A stretch of 64,000 nucleotides of DNA from Pelagibius litoralis (GTDB lineage Bacteria; Pseudomonadota; Alphaproteobacteria; Kiloniellales; Kiloniellaceae), in contig NZ_JAAQPH010000011.1 in the NCBI RefSeq assembly GCF_011683915.1, positions 62,001 through 126,000 of the forward strand, in the 5' to 3' direction. The notes under the pieces were generated by a model. The model worked only from the letters and a program-made list of their open reading frames with translations. It was not told the origin of the DNA and did no database searches. Position numbers and translations under genes: made by a program. Positions 1-9,106 of the stretch are shown here, piece after piece (the stretch's first letter is position 1; each line of letters opens with the position of its first letter).

Positions 1-2
1 AG

Positions 3-3000
3 ACGGGCCTGGGTGTGGCGTTCGCCGGTAACGACACCATCGTCACTGGCGATGGGGCCGATATCCTCTCCGGCGACGCCCTGGCGCGCGGCGATGGCGA
101 AGCCTTTGCAGCGGCGACCAATACCGCAGACGGTGACGGCAACGGCGCCGGCAACGATTCCATCCTATCTGGCGACGGTGGCGATATCATCGCCGGCGAT
201 GCTTTGGCGATCAGCGGCGCCGGCGAGGCTTCCGCCACGGCGACAAACACCGCCAGCGCCGGCGGCGTCGCCGGCAGTGACACCATCGAGGCCGGAGGCG
301 GCAACGACACCATTGCCGGCGATGCGCTGGCGATCGGCGCCAGCGGCACTGCGGTGGTCAACGGTGGCGGTAACGACTCAATCCTGGGCGGTGCCGGCGA
401 CGATCTGATCGCCGGCGACGTGCTGGCCCTGGGTGGCGCGACGGCGGAACTGAACATCGCCGGCGGCGACGACACGATTTACGGCGGCGCGGGCGACGAC
501 ACGATCTACGGCGATTCGAACACCCCCGGCGACAGCATCGGCGGCGACGATCTCCTTGACGGCGGCGACGGCAACGATACGATCATCGCCGGCGCCGGCA
601 CCGATACGATTGCCGGTGACGCCCTGGTGAGGGGCGAAGGCAGCGCTGCGGTGGTGAACAACAGAGCCTCGGCGGGTGCCAACGGCGCGGCCATCGCCGG
701 CAACGACAGCATCGATGCGACGATAGGTTCCCTGGGCGATCTGATCGCCGGTGAGGCCCTCAGCCTGGGCGGCGACGCAACGGTGGTGAACTACGGCGAG
801 GCCACGGGCAACGGTGTCGGGGCCGGCAACGACAGCATCACCAGCGGTAACGGCGACGACACCATCTCCGGCGGCGCCCTGGCGACTGCGTCCGGCGCGG
901 CGACGGCGACCAACACCAATGTGGCGGTCGGCGACGGAACTGCCGGAAACGATGTCATCTCCGCCGATGGCGACAGCGGCGGCAACGACGTGATCTCCGG
1001 CGATGCCTGGGCCAAGAGTATCGACAGCACTGCGCTGGCCCAGGCGACGAATGACGCGACCGGCGGCGGGTCGGCCGGCAATGATGAGATCCTCACCGGC
1101 GGCTTCGACGCGGCCGACGGCAGCGGCGACTTGGCGGCCGGCGACTCCCTGGCCACGGGGAAGAGAGTGCAAGCTTATGGCGACAACCTCGCCGAGGGCA
1201 GCGGCACGGCCGGCAACGACAGCATCACGGCCGGCGCGGGCAACGACACCCTTTCCGGCGGTGCGCTTGCGGTGGGGGTGAATTCGGCGCTGGCCGATCA
1301 GGCCAACACCGCGAACGATGGCGGTTCCGCCGGCAACGATGTTATCTTGGCGGATAACGATGCGAGCGGCGGTGACGACGAAGTCGCGGGCGATGCCATG
1401 GCGCGCTCGGACTTCGGGCGCACCCAGGCCGACGCGGTCAACCAGGCCGGGCTTCAAGGCGGCGGGGGCGAGGCCGGCAACGATCTTCTCCGCGTGGGCT
1501 CTGGCGCCAACAAGGTCGCCGGCGACGCCATGGCGGTCAGCCAGAACTCCTCTTTTGCGTTCGCGAATGTGACCAACGAAGCCCTGGATGGTGGTCTGGG
1601 CGGCAACGATACCATCGCAACGGGCGGCGATAACGGCGACATCATCAGCGGCGATGGCCAGGCCCTGGCGCCGCTGACGAACTTTGCCGTGGCGACCACC
1701 ACCAATGCGGCAAGGGGTGACTCGGCCTCTGCCGGCAATGACGAGATCAATGCCTACGGCGGCGCGGACACCATCGCTGGCGACGCCCAGGCATTCGCTT
1801 CCAGCAATTCCGTGGCGGCTCGCGGCAACAACTTCGCCGGCGACAGTGTCGTGGGCGGCCACAGCGGCAACCAGGCCGGCAATGACCGGATCGAGACCAC
1901 CGGCACCGGGGCGGCGGCGGGGGATGTCATCTCCGGCGATGCCCAGGCCATAGGCGCGTCAGGCGCTGATGCTGGTCAGACCAACCGGGCCGAGGGTGGC
2001 GAAGACGGCGGCAGTTTCAACAAGGCTGGTGACGACACCATCGTTGCTGCGGGCGGCGACAACAGGGTTGCCGGCGACGCGCAGAGCCTGGCGCTGAGCT
2101 TGGCGCCCGATAGACCTACCGCCGATGCGGTGAATGCCGCCGACGGGGGGCAAGGTAATACCGCCGGCAACGATATGATCTCCGCTCTTGAAGGTGCGGA
2201 CAGTATCGCCGGCGATGCTCAGGTTTTTGGCGACATGCTTGTCTTTGCCAACACCGGCAACACCGTGGGCAACGGCACAGGGCTCGGCTTCGGCAATCGG
2301 GCCGGCAACGACACCATAGAGGCCGGCAATGGCGAAAACCGTCTGGCCGGTGAGGCACAGGCCGTTTCCGCTTCCGCCAATGCACAAGCCACGGCCAGAA
2401 ACACCGCCGTCGGGAACAACGAAGCCGGCAACGACTCGATCACCGCCGGCAGCGGCGACGACATCATCTCCGGCGGCTCGCTGGGGGATGCTGCGACGGG
2501 CGTGAGTGTTGATCAGACCAACCAGGCCTCCTTGGGCGGCCGTGCCGGTGACGATACCATCGTGGCGGGCGCCGGCGACAACCGGCTGGCCGGCGATGCC
2601 ATGGCACTGGTATCGAACGCCGACGGTACGACGACGGCCTTCGGTATCAACAATGCCACGGACGACGGTTCTTCCGCGGGCAACGATTCTATCACCGCAG
2701 GCAATGGCAACGACCTGATAGCCGGTGACGCGCTGGCGGTCAGCGACGGAGAGACTTTCGCCTTGGCGAGGAACACCGCCAGCGAAGGCGGCGTCGCCGG
2801 CAGCGACACCATCGCGGCCGGGGATGGCGATGACACCATCTCCGGCGATGCGCTGGCGATCGGCGCCAACGGCGCTGCGGTGGTGAACGGCGGCGGTCAC
2901 GATTCGATCCTGGGCGGTGAAGGCAACGACCTGATCGCTGGCGATGTGCTGGCCCTGGGCGGCGCGACGGCGGAACTGAACATCGCCGGCGGCGACGACA

Positions 3001-6000
3001 CCATCACCGGCGGTGCCGGCGATGACACGATCTATGGCGATAGCAGCGATACCGCCGCCGCCATCGGCGGCAACGATACCCTCGACGGCGGCGATGGCAG
3101 CGATACCCTCTACGGCGGCGCGGGCGACGACACCGGTCTCTACATTGCCGATGCGGATGGGCAGGGTACGGGCAACCTCTACGACGGCGGCCTGGGCCTG
3201 GACAAGCTGGTGGTCACCTATGCGGCTGAGCCCAACGATACCGCGCTCAACGAATTACTGGAGATGGTGGCGCTGCTGGCTTCCTTCAGCGACCCGGCGG
3301 CGGACCGCGATCCGCTCGATTTCGGCGGTGCCTCCTGGGGCAACACCACCAACGGCTTTGCCGACAACAGCTTTGACCTGGATGGCGACGGTACTGACGA
3401 CATCACCGTGGCCGATTGGGAAGAAGTCGAGGTGGTGATCGACGGTGTGGTGATCGAGGATCTCTGCGAACTGGGTGCGGAGCGGATCGACGGCGACGAC
3501 ACCGGCGAAAGCCTGAATGGCGGCGCCGGCAACGACACCATCTTTGGCGAGGGCGGGAACGACAGCCTCTATGGCGGTTTCTGCAATGACGATCTCTATG
3601 GCGGCGAGGGGAACGACTTCCTCGACGGTGGGGTCGGCAACGACATGCTCTATGGGGACGGCGGTGTCGATACGCTGATCGGCGGTGAGGGCAGCCAGGA
3701 CACGCTCTACGGCGGCGCCGACGGTGACCTGATCTACGGCGACACCCCCGACGATGCCGACCCGCAGAGCGGCGATGACGATCTGCTCTATGGGGGCGAT
3801 GGGGACGACAGCCTCTTTGGCGGCGGCGGTGACGACACGCTCTATGGCGGCGACAGCGTTGCTCTCAAAGTTGATCACCTCGTCGGCGGGGCGGGCAATG
3901 ACGTGATCTACGGCGACGACGCATATTCTCTTGTCGCTGGTGAGGACTATGCGCCGGACGGTGATGTCGTGGCGATGAATACGGCCAAGACCAGCGATGG
4001 TCAGGCAGTGGCCGGTACCGGCAACGATCTTATCTTTGCTGGTAGCCCTGGTGAGGGCGGATTGGACGTTTCCGGTGGCAGCGTCGCGTATGACGGTAGC
4101 GCGACGCTTGTCAACTCTGCGGATGTGAGCGGGTTCGGCGGCGAGGCCAAGGCCGGCGACGACAGCATTACCGGCCTTGGCGATAACGGTGTGATTGCCG
4201 GAGATGCCCTGGCTCGTGAAGGCGGCACGGATGACGTGGTCGCCTTGGCGGTCAATTCCGCTACCGCTGCGGTTGGGGAGATTGTTGGCGGCCTGGCTTC
4301 GGCCGGCAACGACCGCATCGCTCTGGATTTGACGGGCGGGTTCGTTTTCGACGGGATGGTCGTCGCCGGTGACGCTTTTGGTTTTGGAATTAGCGGCCTC
4401 GGCAGTGAGCCGGGCATCGCAGCCATCGCACAGAACACGGCCGCTGCAAGCGCGAGTGGGCCAGGCTCTGCTGCTGCACGATCGGGTAGCGATGACATTA
4501 GTATTGGCACCGGAGAAGGCCTCGTCGCGGGTGATGCGCTAGCTCTCAACTTCGTCGGCGGTAATGCCAAAGCCATCAATACAGCGACAGTTGAAGGCGA
4601 TGGCGCCCCTTCGACGCGGGCGGAAGCCGGCAACGACACCATTCTGGGAGGCGACGGCGACAAGGTGATCTCCGGCGATGCCATGGCCTTTGATGGTCTG
4701 CTTGCCACCGTCCTGACCGAGAACATGGCCAGCGGGGCCGGCAGCCGGGCCGGCAACGACAGCATCACCGTCGGAAGTGGTAACGACCTTATAGCCGGCG
4801 ATGCTCTGGCCGGTGATGCCGGCATCGTGTCGGCCACGGTGACCAATACCGCCAGTGACGGCGGCGTTGCGGGCAGCGATACCATCGACGCAGGGGCCGG
4901 CAACGACACCATTTCCGGCGATGCGCTGGCAGACGGCGTCTCCGGTTCCGCGGTGGTGAACGGCGGCGGCGACGATTCGATCCGCGGCGGGGCGGGCGAC
5001 GACCTGATTGCTGGCGACGTGCTGGCGCTGGGCGGCGCGACGGCGGAACTGAACATCGCCGGCGGCAACGACACGCTCTATGGCGGTACCGGCAACGACA
5101 CGATCTATGGTGACAGCAGCGATACCGATGACAGCGTCGGCGGCGATGACGCGCTCTATGGCGGCGACGACAACGATCATCTCTACGGCGGCGCCGGTGA
5201 TGACACGCTATACGGCGGAACCGGGGATGATTTCCTCGACGGCGGCAGCGGCAACGACGCGCTCTATGGAGAGGCCGGGTCCAATACCTTGATCGGCGGC
5301 GAGGGCAGCCAAGACACGCTCTACGGCGGCGCCGACGGCGACCTGATCTACGGCGATACGCCGGATGATGACGACCCCTCGACCGGCGACGACGACCTGC
5401 TTTACGGCGCTGATGGTGACGACACGCTCTACGGCGGCGGCGGCAACGACAGCCTCTATGGCGGCGAGGGGGCCGATCTTCTCTACGGCGGCATGGGTGA
5501 CGATGCATTCTACGGCGTCGAAGGCGATGACGACGTCACCGACATCGGCGGCAACGACACGGTCTATAGCGCTTTCTCCGTGGTGCTGGGCGATGGCGTC
5601 GAAAACCTGGTGCAGACCGGGGACGGCGACGTCGACGGTACCGGCAACGATCAGGACAACAGCCTGACCGGCAACAGCGGCAATAACCGACTCAGCGGTC
5701 TGGAGGGCAACGACACCCTGATCGGCGGCGGCGGTGCGGATACCCTGGAAGGCGGCGCGGGCGATGACTGCTATGTCGTCGACAGCCTCGACGACGTGGT
5801 GACCGAAGACCCGGGCGAAGGCACCGATACGGTGAAAGCTTCGGTCACTTATATCCTGGGCGAAAACCTAGAGAACCTGGAGCTGACCGGCGAGGCCGAC
5901 ATCGACGGCAGCGGCAACGCCCTGAACAACAGCATTACCGGCAATGCCGGTGCTAACCTGCTTGACGGCGGTGCGGGCAGCGATTCAGTCCTGGCCGGTG

Positions 6001-9000
6001 CGGGTGACGATCAAGTGGCCCATCAGATCGTCGCTGGTAACGACCATGACACCCTTTCCGGCGGCAGCGGTTTGGACACTCTGGCGCTGACCTACGACAG
6101 CAGACCCGTGGGCCTGGCCCTGGAGCAACTCAATCTGTTGAAGGCCTTCATCGAGGCCAATGCCGGCGACAACGGTGCCGTGCAGAGCTTCGACCTGAAC
6201 GGCGATGGCAGCCCCGATGTCACCGTGCAGGACTTCGAGAACCTGACGGTCGTCATCGGCGGCATCGAAGATCCGCAGGCCGCCGACAACAGGGTGCTGA
6301 CCAACATCGCCGACCGCTCGCCCATCGATATCCCCTTTGCCGCCCTGCTGTCCAACGACAGCGAGACGCTGACGATCACCGGCCTCGGCGCCGTCACCGG
6401 CGGCACGGCGGAACTGGTCGATACTGACGGCGACAACGAGCCCGACGCGGTACGCTTCATCGCCAGCGACAGCGGCCGGGGTTTTGGCAGCGTTGAATAC
6501 ATCGCCTCCGACGGCTTCAACGAACGCAGCGCCACGATTGACATCGATATTCAAACCGGCAACTTCATCGACGCTTCATCGGCGGATGAGATCGTCATTG
6601 TCGACCCTGATATCTCCTCCAATCAGCAAGCGCTGGGGGGCAACGACTACGTTGTCGGCGCGACCAACGGTGAGAACACCCTGCAGGGCAACGAAGGCGA
6701 CGACACCCTCTATGGCGGCCTGGGTGATGACATCCTGTTCGGCGAAGAAGACGATGACCTGCTGTATGGCGGCGAGGGTAAAGACAGGCTGTCAGGTAGC
6801 GTAGGCGACGACACGCTGTACGGCGGCGCTGGGGATGACGACCTGGACGGTGATAGTAACAACACAAATCTGGGCGCCGATCTGATCTACGGGGGCGAGG
6901 GTAACGACGACATAACCGCGCGGGCCGGTAACGACACGCTCTATGGCGGTATCGGCGAAGACTTCCTGGATGGCGGTGGCGACAACGACCTGCTGTATGG
7001 CGGCGATGACAACGACGTACTGCTGGGACGAGAGGGCAATGACAGCCTGTTCGGCGAGGCCGGTGACGATGATCTGAGTGCCAGCGACGGCGACGATCTG
7101 CTGGACGGCGGCGACGGGAATGACAGCCTGTTTGGTAGTGACGGCAACGACACGCTCTACGGCGGTATCGGCGAAGACAACCTGGATGGCGGTGACGACA
7201 ACGACCTGCTGTATGGCGGCGATGACAACGACACGCTGCTCGGGCGGGCGGGCGACGACACGCTGGATGGCGGTGCAGGCGTTGACACTCTATGGGGTAG
7301 CACCGGCAACGATGTCTACATTGTGGACAGCGCAAGCGACGTAACGAACGAGAGGTCGGATGAGGGCCTCGACACGGTCAGAAGCTCAGTCAACCACACG
7401 CTCGACAGGAACTTGGAAAACCTTGAGCTGACCGGGGATGCGCAATACGGTGGCGGCAATTCGTCGGCCAACAAGGTTACCGGCAATGACAAGGACAATG
7501 TCCTCTATGGCGACTCCGGCGCCGACACGCTCTATGGCGGCCTCGGCGACGATACTCTTACCGGTGGCCGCAACTTCGACACGCTGTATGGCGGTGAGGG
7601 CGATGACAGCCTGGACGGCAGCAGCGGGAACGACTTCCTGGACGGTGGCATCGGCAACGATAACCTCTTTGGCAACATAGGTTCCGACATTCTCTATGGC
7701 GGTGCCGGCGACGACACCCTGGACGGCGGTACCAGTGGCGATACGCTGTATGGCGGCGAAGGCGACGACCGCGTGATCCAAGAGGTCCGAGTGGGCGGCG
7801 CGAACGGCCTGGTGGACAGGCTCGATGGCGGCAGCGGCACAGATACCCTGGAAATAAGCTTCGACAGTCCGCCCAGTGACGCGGTCAAAGATGAACTTCG
7901 CCGGCTGCAGGAATTTATCCAGAACAACGGTGACAACGATCAAGAAGGTAGTTTCGACCTGGACGGCGACGGCAATGTCGATACCATCGTCAAGAACTTC
8001 AATGCCCTGGTCGATGTTGACGGCGTTCTCCTGCCCCCGTCGATCCCCGGCAAGCCGGTGCTGACCAACATCTCAGACGGTTCGCCGATTGTGATTCCTT
8101 TCGCGGCCCTGCTGGCGGGCGGCAGTACCGGCCTTTCGATCACCGCCGTCTCGGCCGCCGTCGGTGGCACGGCCGAACTGGTCGATACCGACAACGACAC
8201 CGAATTCGACGCGGTGCGCTTCACACCCGGCGACGCCGTGTCAAGCGGCAGCTTTACCTATACTGTTCGCGACGGTTCCGGGCAGGAAAGCGATGTCGTC
8301 GTCGATGTCGGCATTGTCACGGACGCGGGTATCGGCGGTTCGGCGGAGGGGGATATCATCCTCGCCGCGCCGGGCGTAGCAGGCCTCCACGAAGGGGACG
8401 AGGGGAACGACTACATCGTCGGCGCGCTTGATGTCGGGAGCACGGTGGTAGGCGGCGCGGGTGATGACAGCCTCTATGGCGGTAACAGCGGTGACACCCT
8501 GGTCGGGGGCGACGGCACCGACACTTTGGCGGGAGACGACAACGACACGCTCTATGGCGGCGCCGGCAACGACGTCCTGCTCGGGGAAGCCGGCAACGAT
8601 CTTATTGAGGGTGGTGACGGTGCGGATACGCTGCTGGGCGGCGCCGGCAACGACACGCTGGCCGGTGGCCTTGGCCAGGACATCCTGACCGGTGGCCTGG
8701 GGAGCGATACTTTCAGCTTCGCGCCCCGGCCTGCCGTCGAATTCGACTTCATCACCGATTTCACCAACGGCGAAGGTGGCGATGTGCTGGACCTGACAGA
8801 CCTGCTGGAGGATGTGCCGGACGATGCGGATGGCGGGGATCTTGACGATTACCTGCAGTTCTCGCAATCCGGTTCCGGCACACTTGTCTTCATCGATTCC
8901 AGCGGCACCAGCACTTTTGATTTTCAGGTCAGTTCCTTCATTGCCATTACCAACATCGATCTGACAGGTGGCGGCGCACTATCGAGCCAGGCGATCATCG

Positions 9001-9035
9001 ACTCTATGCTGAGTAACGGCAATCTGGTGGTTTAG
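3..9035 (+). CDS. Giant RTX calcium-binding protein with type I secretion C-terminus (5' end outside window)
   Basis: The frame is open to the left edge, so the N-terminus is missing; at least 3010 residues are present. Almost the whole chain is built of glycine/aspartate-rich RTX nonapeptides (GGxGxDxLx), which bind calcium and fold as beta-rolls after secretion. The first 1000 or so residues are a variant in which RTX rungs alternate with a loop containing GDALA and an Asn-Thr-Ala stretch. Two cadherin/VCBS-like domains sit near nucleotides 6285-6550 and 8050-8310. The last 110 residues (LDLTDLLED, then YLQFSQSG, ending in IIDSMLSNGNLVV) match the VCA0849-type type I secretion target region. 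It should be exported by an ABC/MFP/TolC system, which is not in this window. An adhesin or matrix protein is the likely role; no enzymatic domain is visible. Confidence 0.9.
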   Translation, partial: TGLGVAFAGNDTIVTGDGADILSGDALARGDGEAFAAATNTADGDGNGAGNDSILSGDGGDIIAGDALAISGAGEASATATNTASAGGVAGSDTIEAGGGNDTIAGDALAIGASGTAVVNGGGNDSILGGAGDDLIAGDVLALGGATAELNIAGGDDTIYGGAGDDTIYGDSNTPGDSIGGDDLLDGGDGNDTIIAGAGTDTIAGDALVRGEGSAAVVNNRASAGANGAAIAGNDSIDATIGSLGDLIAGEALSLGGDATVVNYGEATGNGVGAGNDSITSGNGDDTISGGALATASGAATATNTNVAVGDGTAGNDVISADGDSGGNDVISGDAWAKSIDSTALAQATNDATGGGSAGNDEILTGGFDAADGSGDLAAGDSLATGKRVQAYGDNLAEGSGTAGNDSITAGAGNDTLSGGALAVGVNSALADQANTANDGGSAGNDVILADNDASGGDDEVAGDAMARSDFGRTQADAVNQAGLQGGGGEAGNDLLRVGSGANKVAGDAMAVSQNSSFAFANVTNEALDGGLGGNDTIATGGDNGDIISGDGQALAPLTNFAVATTTNAARGDSASAGNDEINAYGGADTIAGDAQAFASSNSVAARGNNFAGDSVVGGHSGNQAGNDRIETTGTGAAAGDVISGDAQAIGASGADAGQTNRAEGGEDGGSFNKAGDDTIVAAGGDNRVAGDAQSLALSLAPDRPTADAVNAADGGQGNTAGNDMISALEGADSIAGDAQVFGDMLVFANTGNTVGNGTGLGFGNRAGNDTIEAGNGENRLAGEAQAVSASANAQATARNTAVGNNEAGNDSITAGSGDDIISGGSLGDAATGVSVDQTNQASLGGRAGDDTIVAGAGDNRLAGDAMALVSNADGTTTAFGINNATDDGSSAGNDSITAGNGNDLIAGDALAVSDGETFALARNTASEGGVAGSDTIAAGDGDDTISGDALAIGANGAAVVNGGGHDSILGGEGNDLIAGDVLALGGATAELNIAGGDDTITGGAGDDTIYGDSSDTAAAIGGNDTLDGGDGSDTLYGGAGDDTGLYIADADGQGTGNLYDGGLGLDKLVVTYAAEPNDTALNELLEMVALLASFSDPAADRDPLDFGGASWGNTTNGFADNSFDLDGDGTDDITVADWEEVEVVIDGVVIEDLCELGAERIDGDDTGESLNGGAGNDTIFGEGGNDSLYGGFCNDDLYGGEGNDFLDGGVGNDMLYGDGGVDTLIGGEGSQDTLYGGADGDLIYGDTPDDADPQSGDDDLLYGGDGDDSLFGGGGDDTLYGGDSVALKVDHLVGGAGNDVIYGDDAYSLVAGEDYAPDGDVVAMNTAKTSDGQAVAGTGNDLIFAGSPGEGGLDVSGGSVAYDGSATLVNSADVSGFGGEAKAGDDSITGLGDNGVIAGDALAREGGTDDVVALAVNSATAAVGEIVGGLASAGNDRIALDLTGGFVFDGMVVAGDAFGFGISGLGSEPGIAAIAQNTAAASASGPGSAAARSGSDDISIGTGEGLVAGDALALNFVGGNAKAINTATVEGDGAPSTRAEAGNDTILGGDGDKVISGDAMAFDGLLATVLTENMASGAGSRAGNDSITVGSGNDLIAGDALAGDAGIVSATVTNTASDGGVAGSDTIDAGAGNDTISGDALADGVSGSAVVNGGGDDSIRGGAGDDLIAGDVLALGGATAELNIAGGNDTLYGGTGNDTIYGDSSDTDDSVGGDDALYGGDDNDHLYGGAGDDTLYGGTGDDFLDGGSGNDALYGEAGSNTLIGGEGSQDTLYGGADGDLIYGDTPDDDDPSTGDDDLLYGADGDDTLYGGGGNDSLYGGEGADLLYGGMGDDAFYGVEGDDDVTDIGGNDTVYSAFSVVLGDGVENLVQTGDGDVDGTGNDQDNSLTGNSGNNRLSGLEGNDTLIGGGGADTLEGGAGDDCYVVDSLDDVVTEDPGEGTDTVKASVTYILGENLENLELTGEADIDGSGNALNNSITGNAGANLLDGGAGSDSVLAGAGDDQVAHQIVAGNDHDTLSGGSGLDTLALTYDSRPVGLALEQLNLLKAFIEANAGDNGAVQSFDLNGDGSPDVTVQDFENLTVVIGGIEDPQAADNRVLTNIADRSPIDIPFAALLSNDSETLTITGLGAVTGGTAELVDTDGDNEPDAVRFIASDSGRGFGSVEYIASDGFNERSATIDIDIQTGNFIDASSADEIVIVDPDISSNQQALGGNDYVVGATNGENTLQGNEGDDTLYGGLGDDILFGEEDDDLLYGGEGKDRLSGSVGDDTLYGGAGDDDLDGDSNNTNLGADLIYGGEGNDDITARAGNDTLYGGIGEDFLDGGGDNDLLYGGDDNDVLLGREGNDSLFGEAGDDDLSASDGDDLLDGGDGNDSLFGSDGNDTLYGGIGEDNLDGGDDNDLLYGGDDNDTLLGRAGDDTLDGGAGVDTLWGSTGNDVYIVDSASDVTNERSDEGLDTVRSSVNHTLDRNLENLELTGDAQYGGGNSSANKVTGNDKDNVLYGDSGADTLYGGLGDDTLTGGRNFDTLYGGEGDDSLDGSSGNDFLDGGIGNDNLFGNIGSDILYGGAGDDTLDGGTSGDTLYGGEGDDRVIQEVRVGGANGLVDRLDGGSGTDTLEISFDSPPSDAVKDELRRLQEFIQNNGDNDQEGSFDLDGDGNVDTIVKNFNALVDVDGVLLPPSIPGKPVLTNISDGSPIVIPFAALLAGGSTGLSITAVSAAVGGTAELVDTDNDTEFDAVRFTPGDAVSSGSFTYTVRDGSGQESDVVVDVGIVTDAGIGGSAEGDIILAAPGVAGLHEGDEGNDYIVGALDVGSTVVGGAGDDSLYGGNSGDTLVGGDGTDTLAGDDNDTLYGGAGNDVLLGEAGNDLIEGGDGADTLLGGAGNDTLAGGLGQDILTGGLGSDTFSFAPRPAVEFDFITDFTNGEGGDVLDLTDLLEDVPDDADGGDLDDYLQFSQSGSGTLVFIDSSGTSTFDFQVSSFIAITNIDLTGGGALSSQAIIDSMLSNGNLVV
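246..518 (+). repeat. 91-codon RTX module, copy 1 of 3
   Basis: Module running from NTASAGGVAGSD to IYGDS. The same 273-nt unit recurs without indels at 2772-3044 and 4845-5117. The best conserved part encodes DVLALGGATAELNIAGG and is nearly identical in DNA in all three copies. Confidence 0.85.
2772..3044 (+). repeat. 91-codon RTX module, copy 2 of 3
   Basis: Second copy of the 273-nt module first seen at 246-518, in frame and of identical length. Most differences are synonymous. Confidence 0.85.
4845..5117 (+). repeat. 91-codon RTX module, copy 3 of 3
   Basis: Third copy of the 273-nt module, in frame and of identical length. As after copy 2, ordinary RTX nonapeptides follow, including a block of about 170 nt starting at 5295 that closely resembles the block starting at 3681. 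Confidence 0.85.
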
Positions 9036-9106
9036 CCCCCTTGGGAATACGAGAGGGCGGCGGCGGGTGATGTAAAGACCCGGTGAACTCTGTGGGGAGA
9101 GGGCAT

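Larger units (their letters stand above)
36..3050 (+). repeat. Composite RTX/GDALA repeat region
   Basis: Within the giant RTX gene, a unit of about 35-45 codons recurs over 20 times: AGND-x-I, a glycine-rich turn, DxIAGDALA or DxISGDALA, then a variable Ala/Thr/Asn stretch of about 15-20 residues leading into the next AGND. It is more complex than a plain RTX nonapeptide run. A less dense version returns between about 4000 and 5120. Confidence 0.75.

Noticed and set aside
378-1862. 494-codon open frame antisense to the RTX gene
   Set aside because: The repeats of the RTX gene produce matching antisense repeats; no independent start signal or family.
15-9035. CRISPR-like regular repeats in the RTX region
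   Set aside because: The repeats are in-frame coding units with synonymous variation and no unique spacers.
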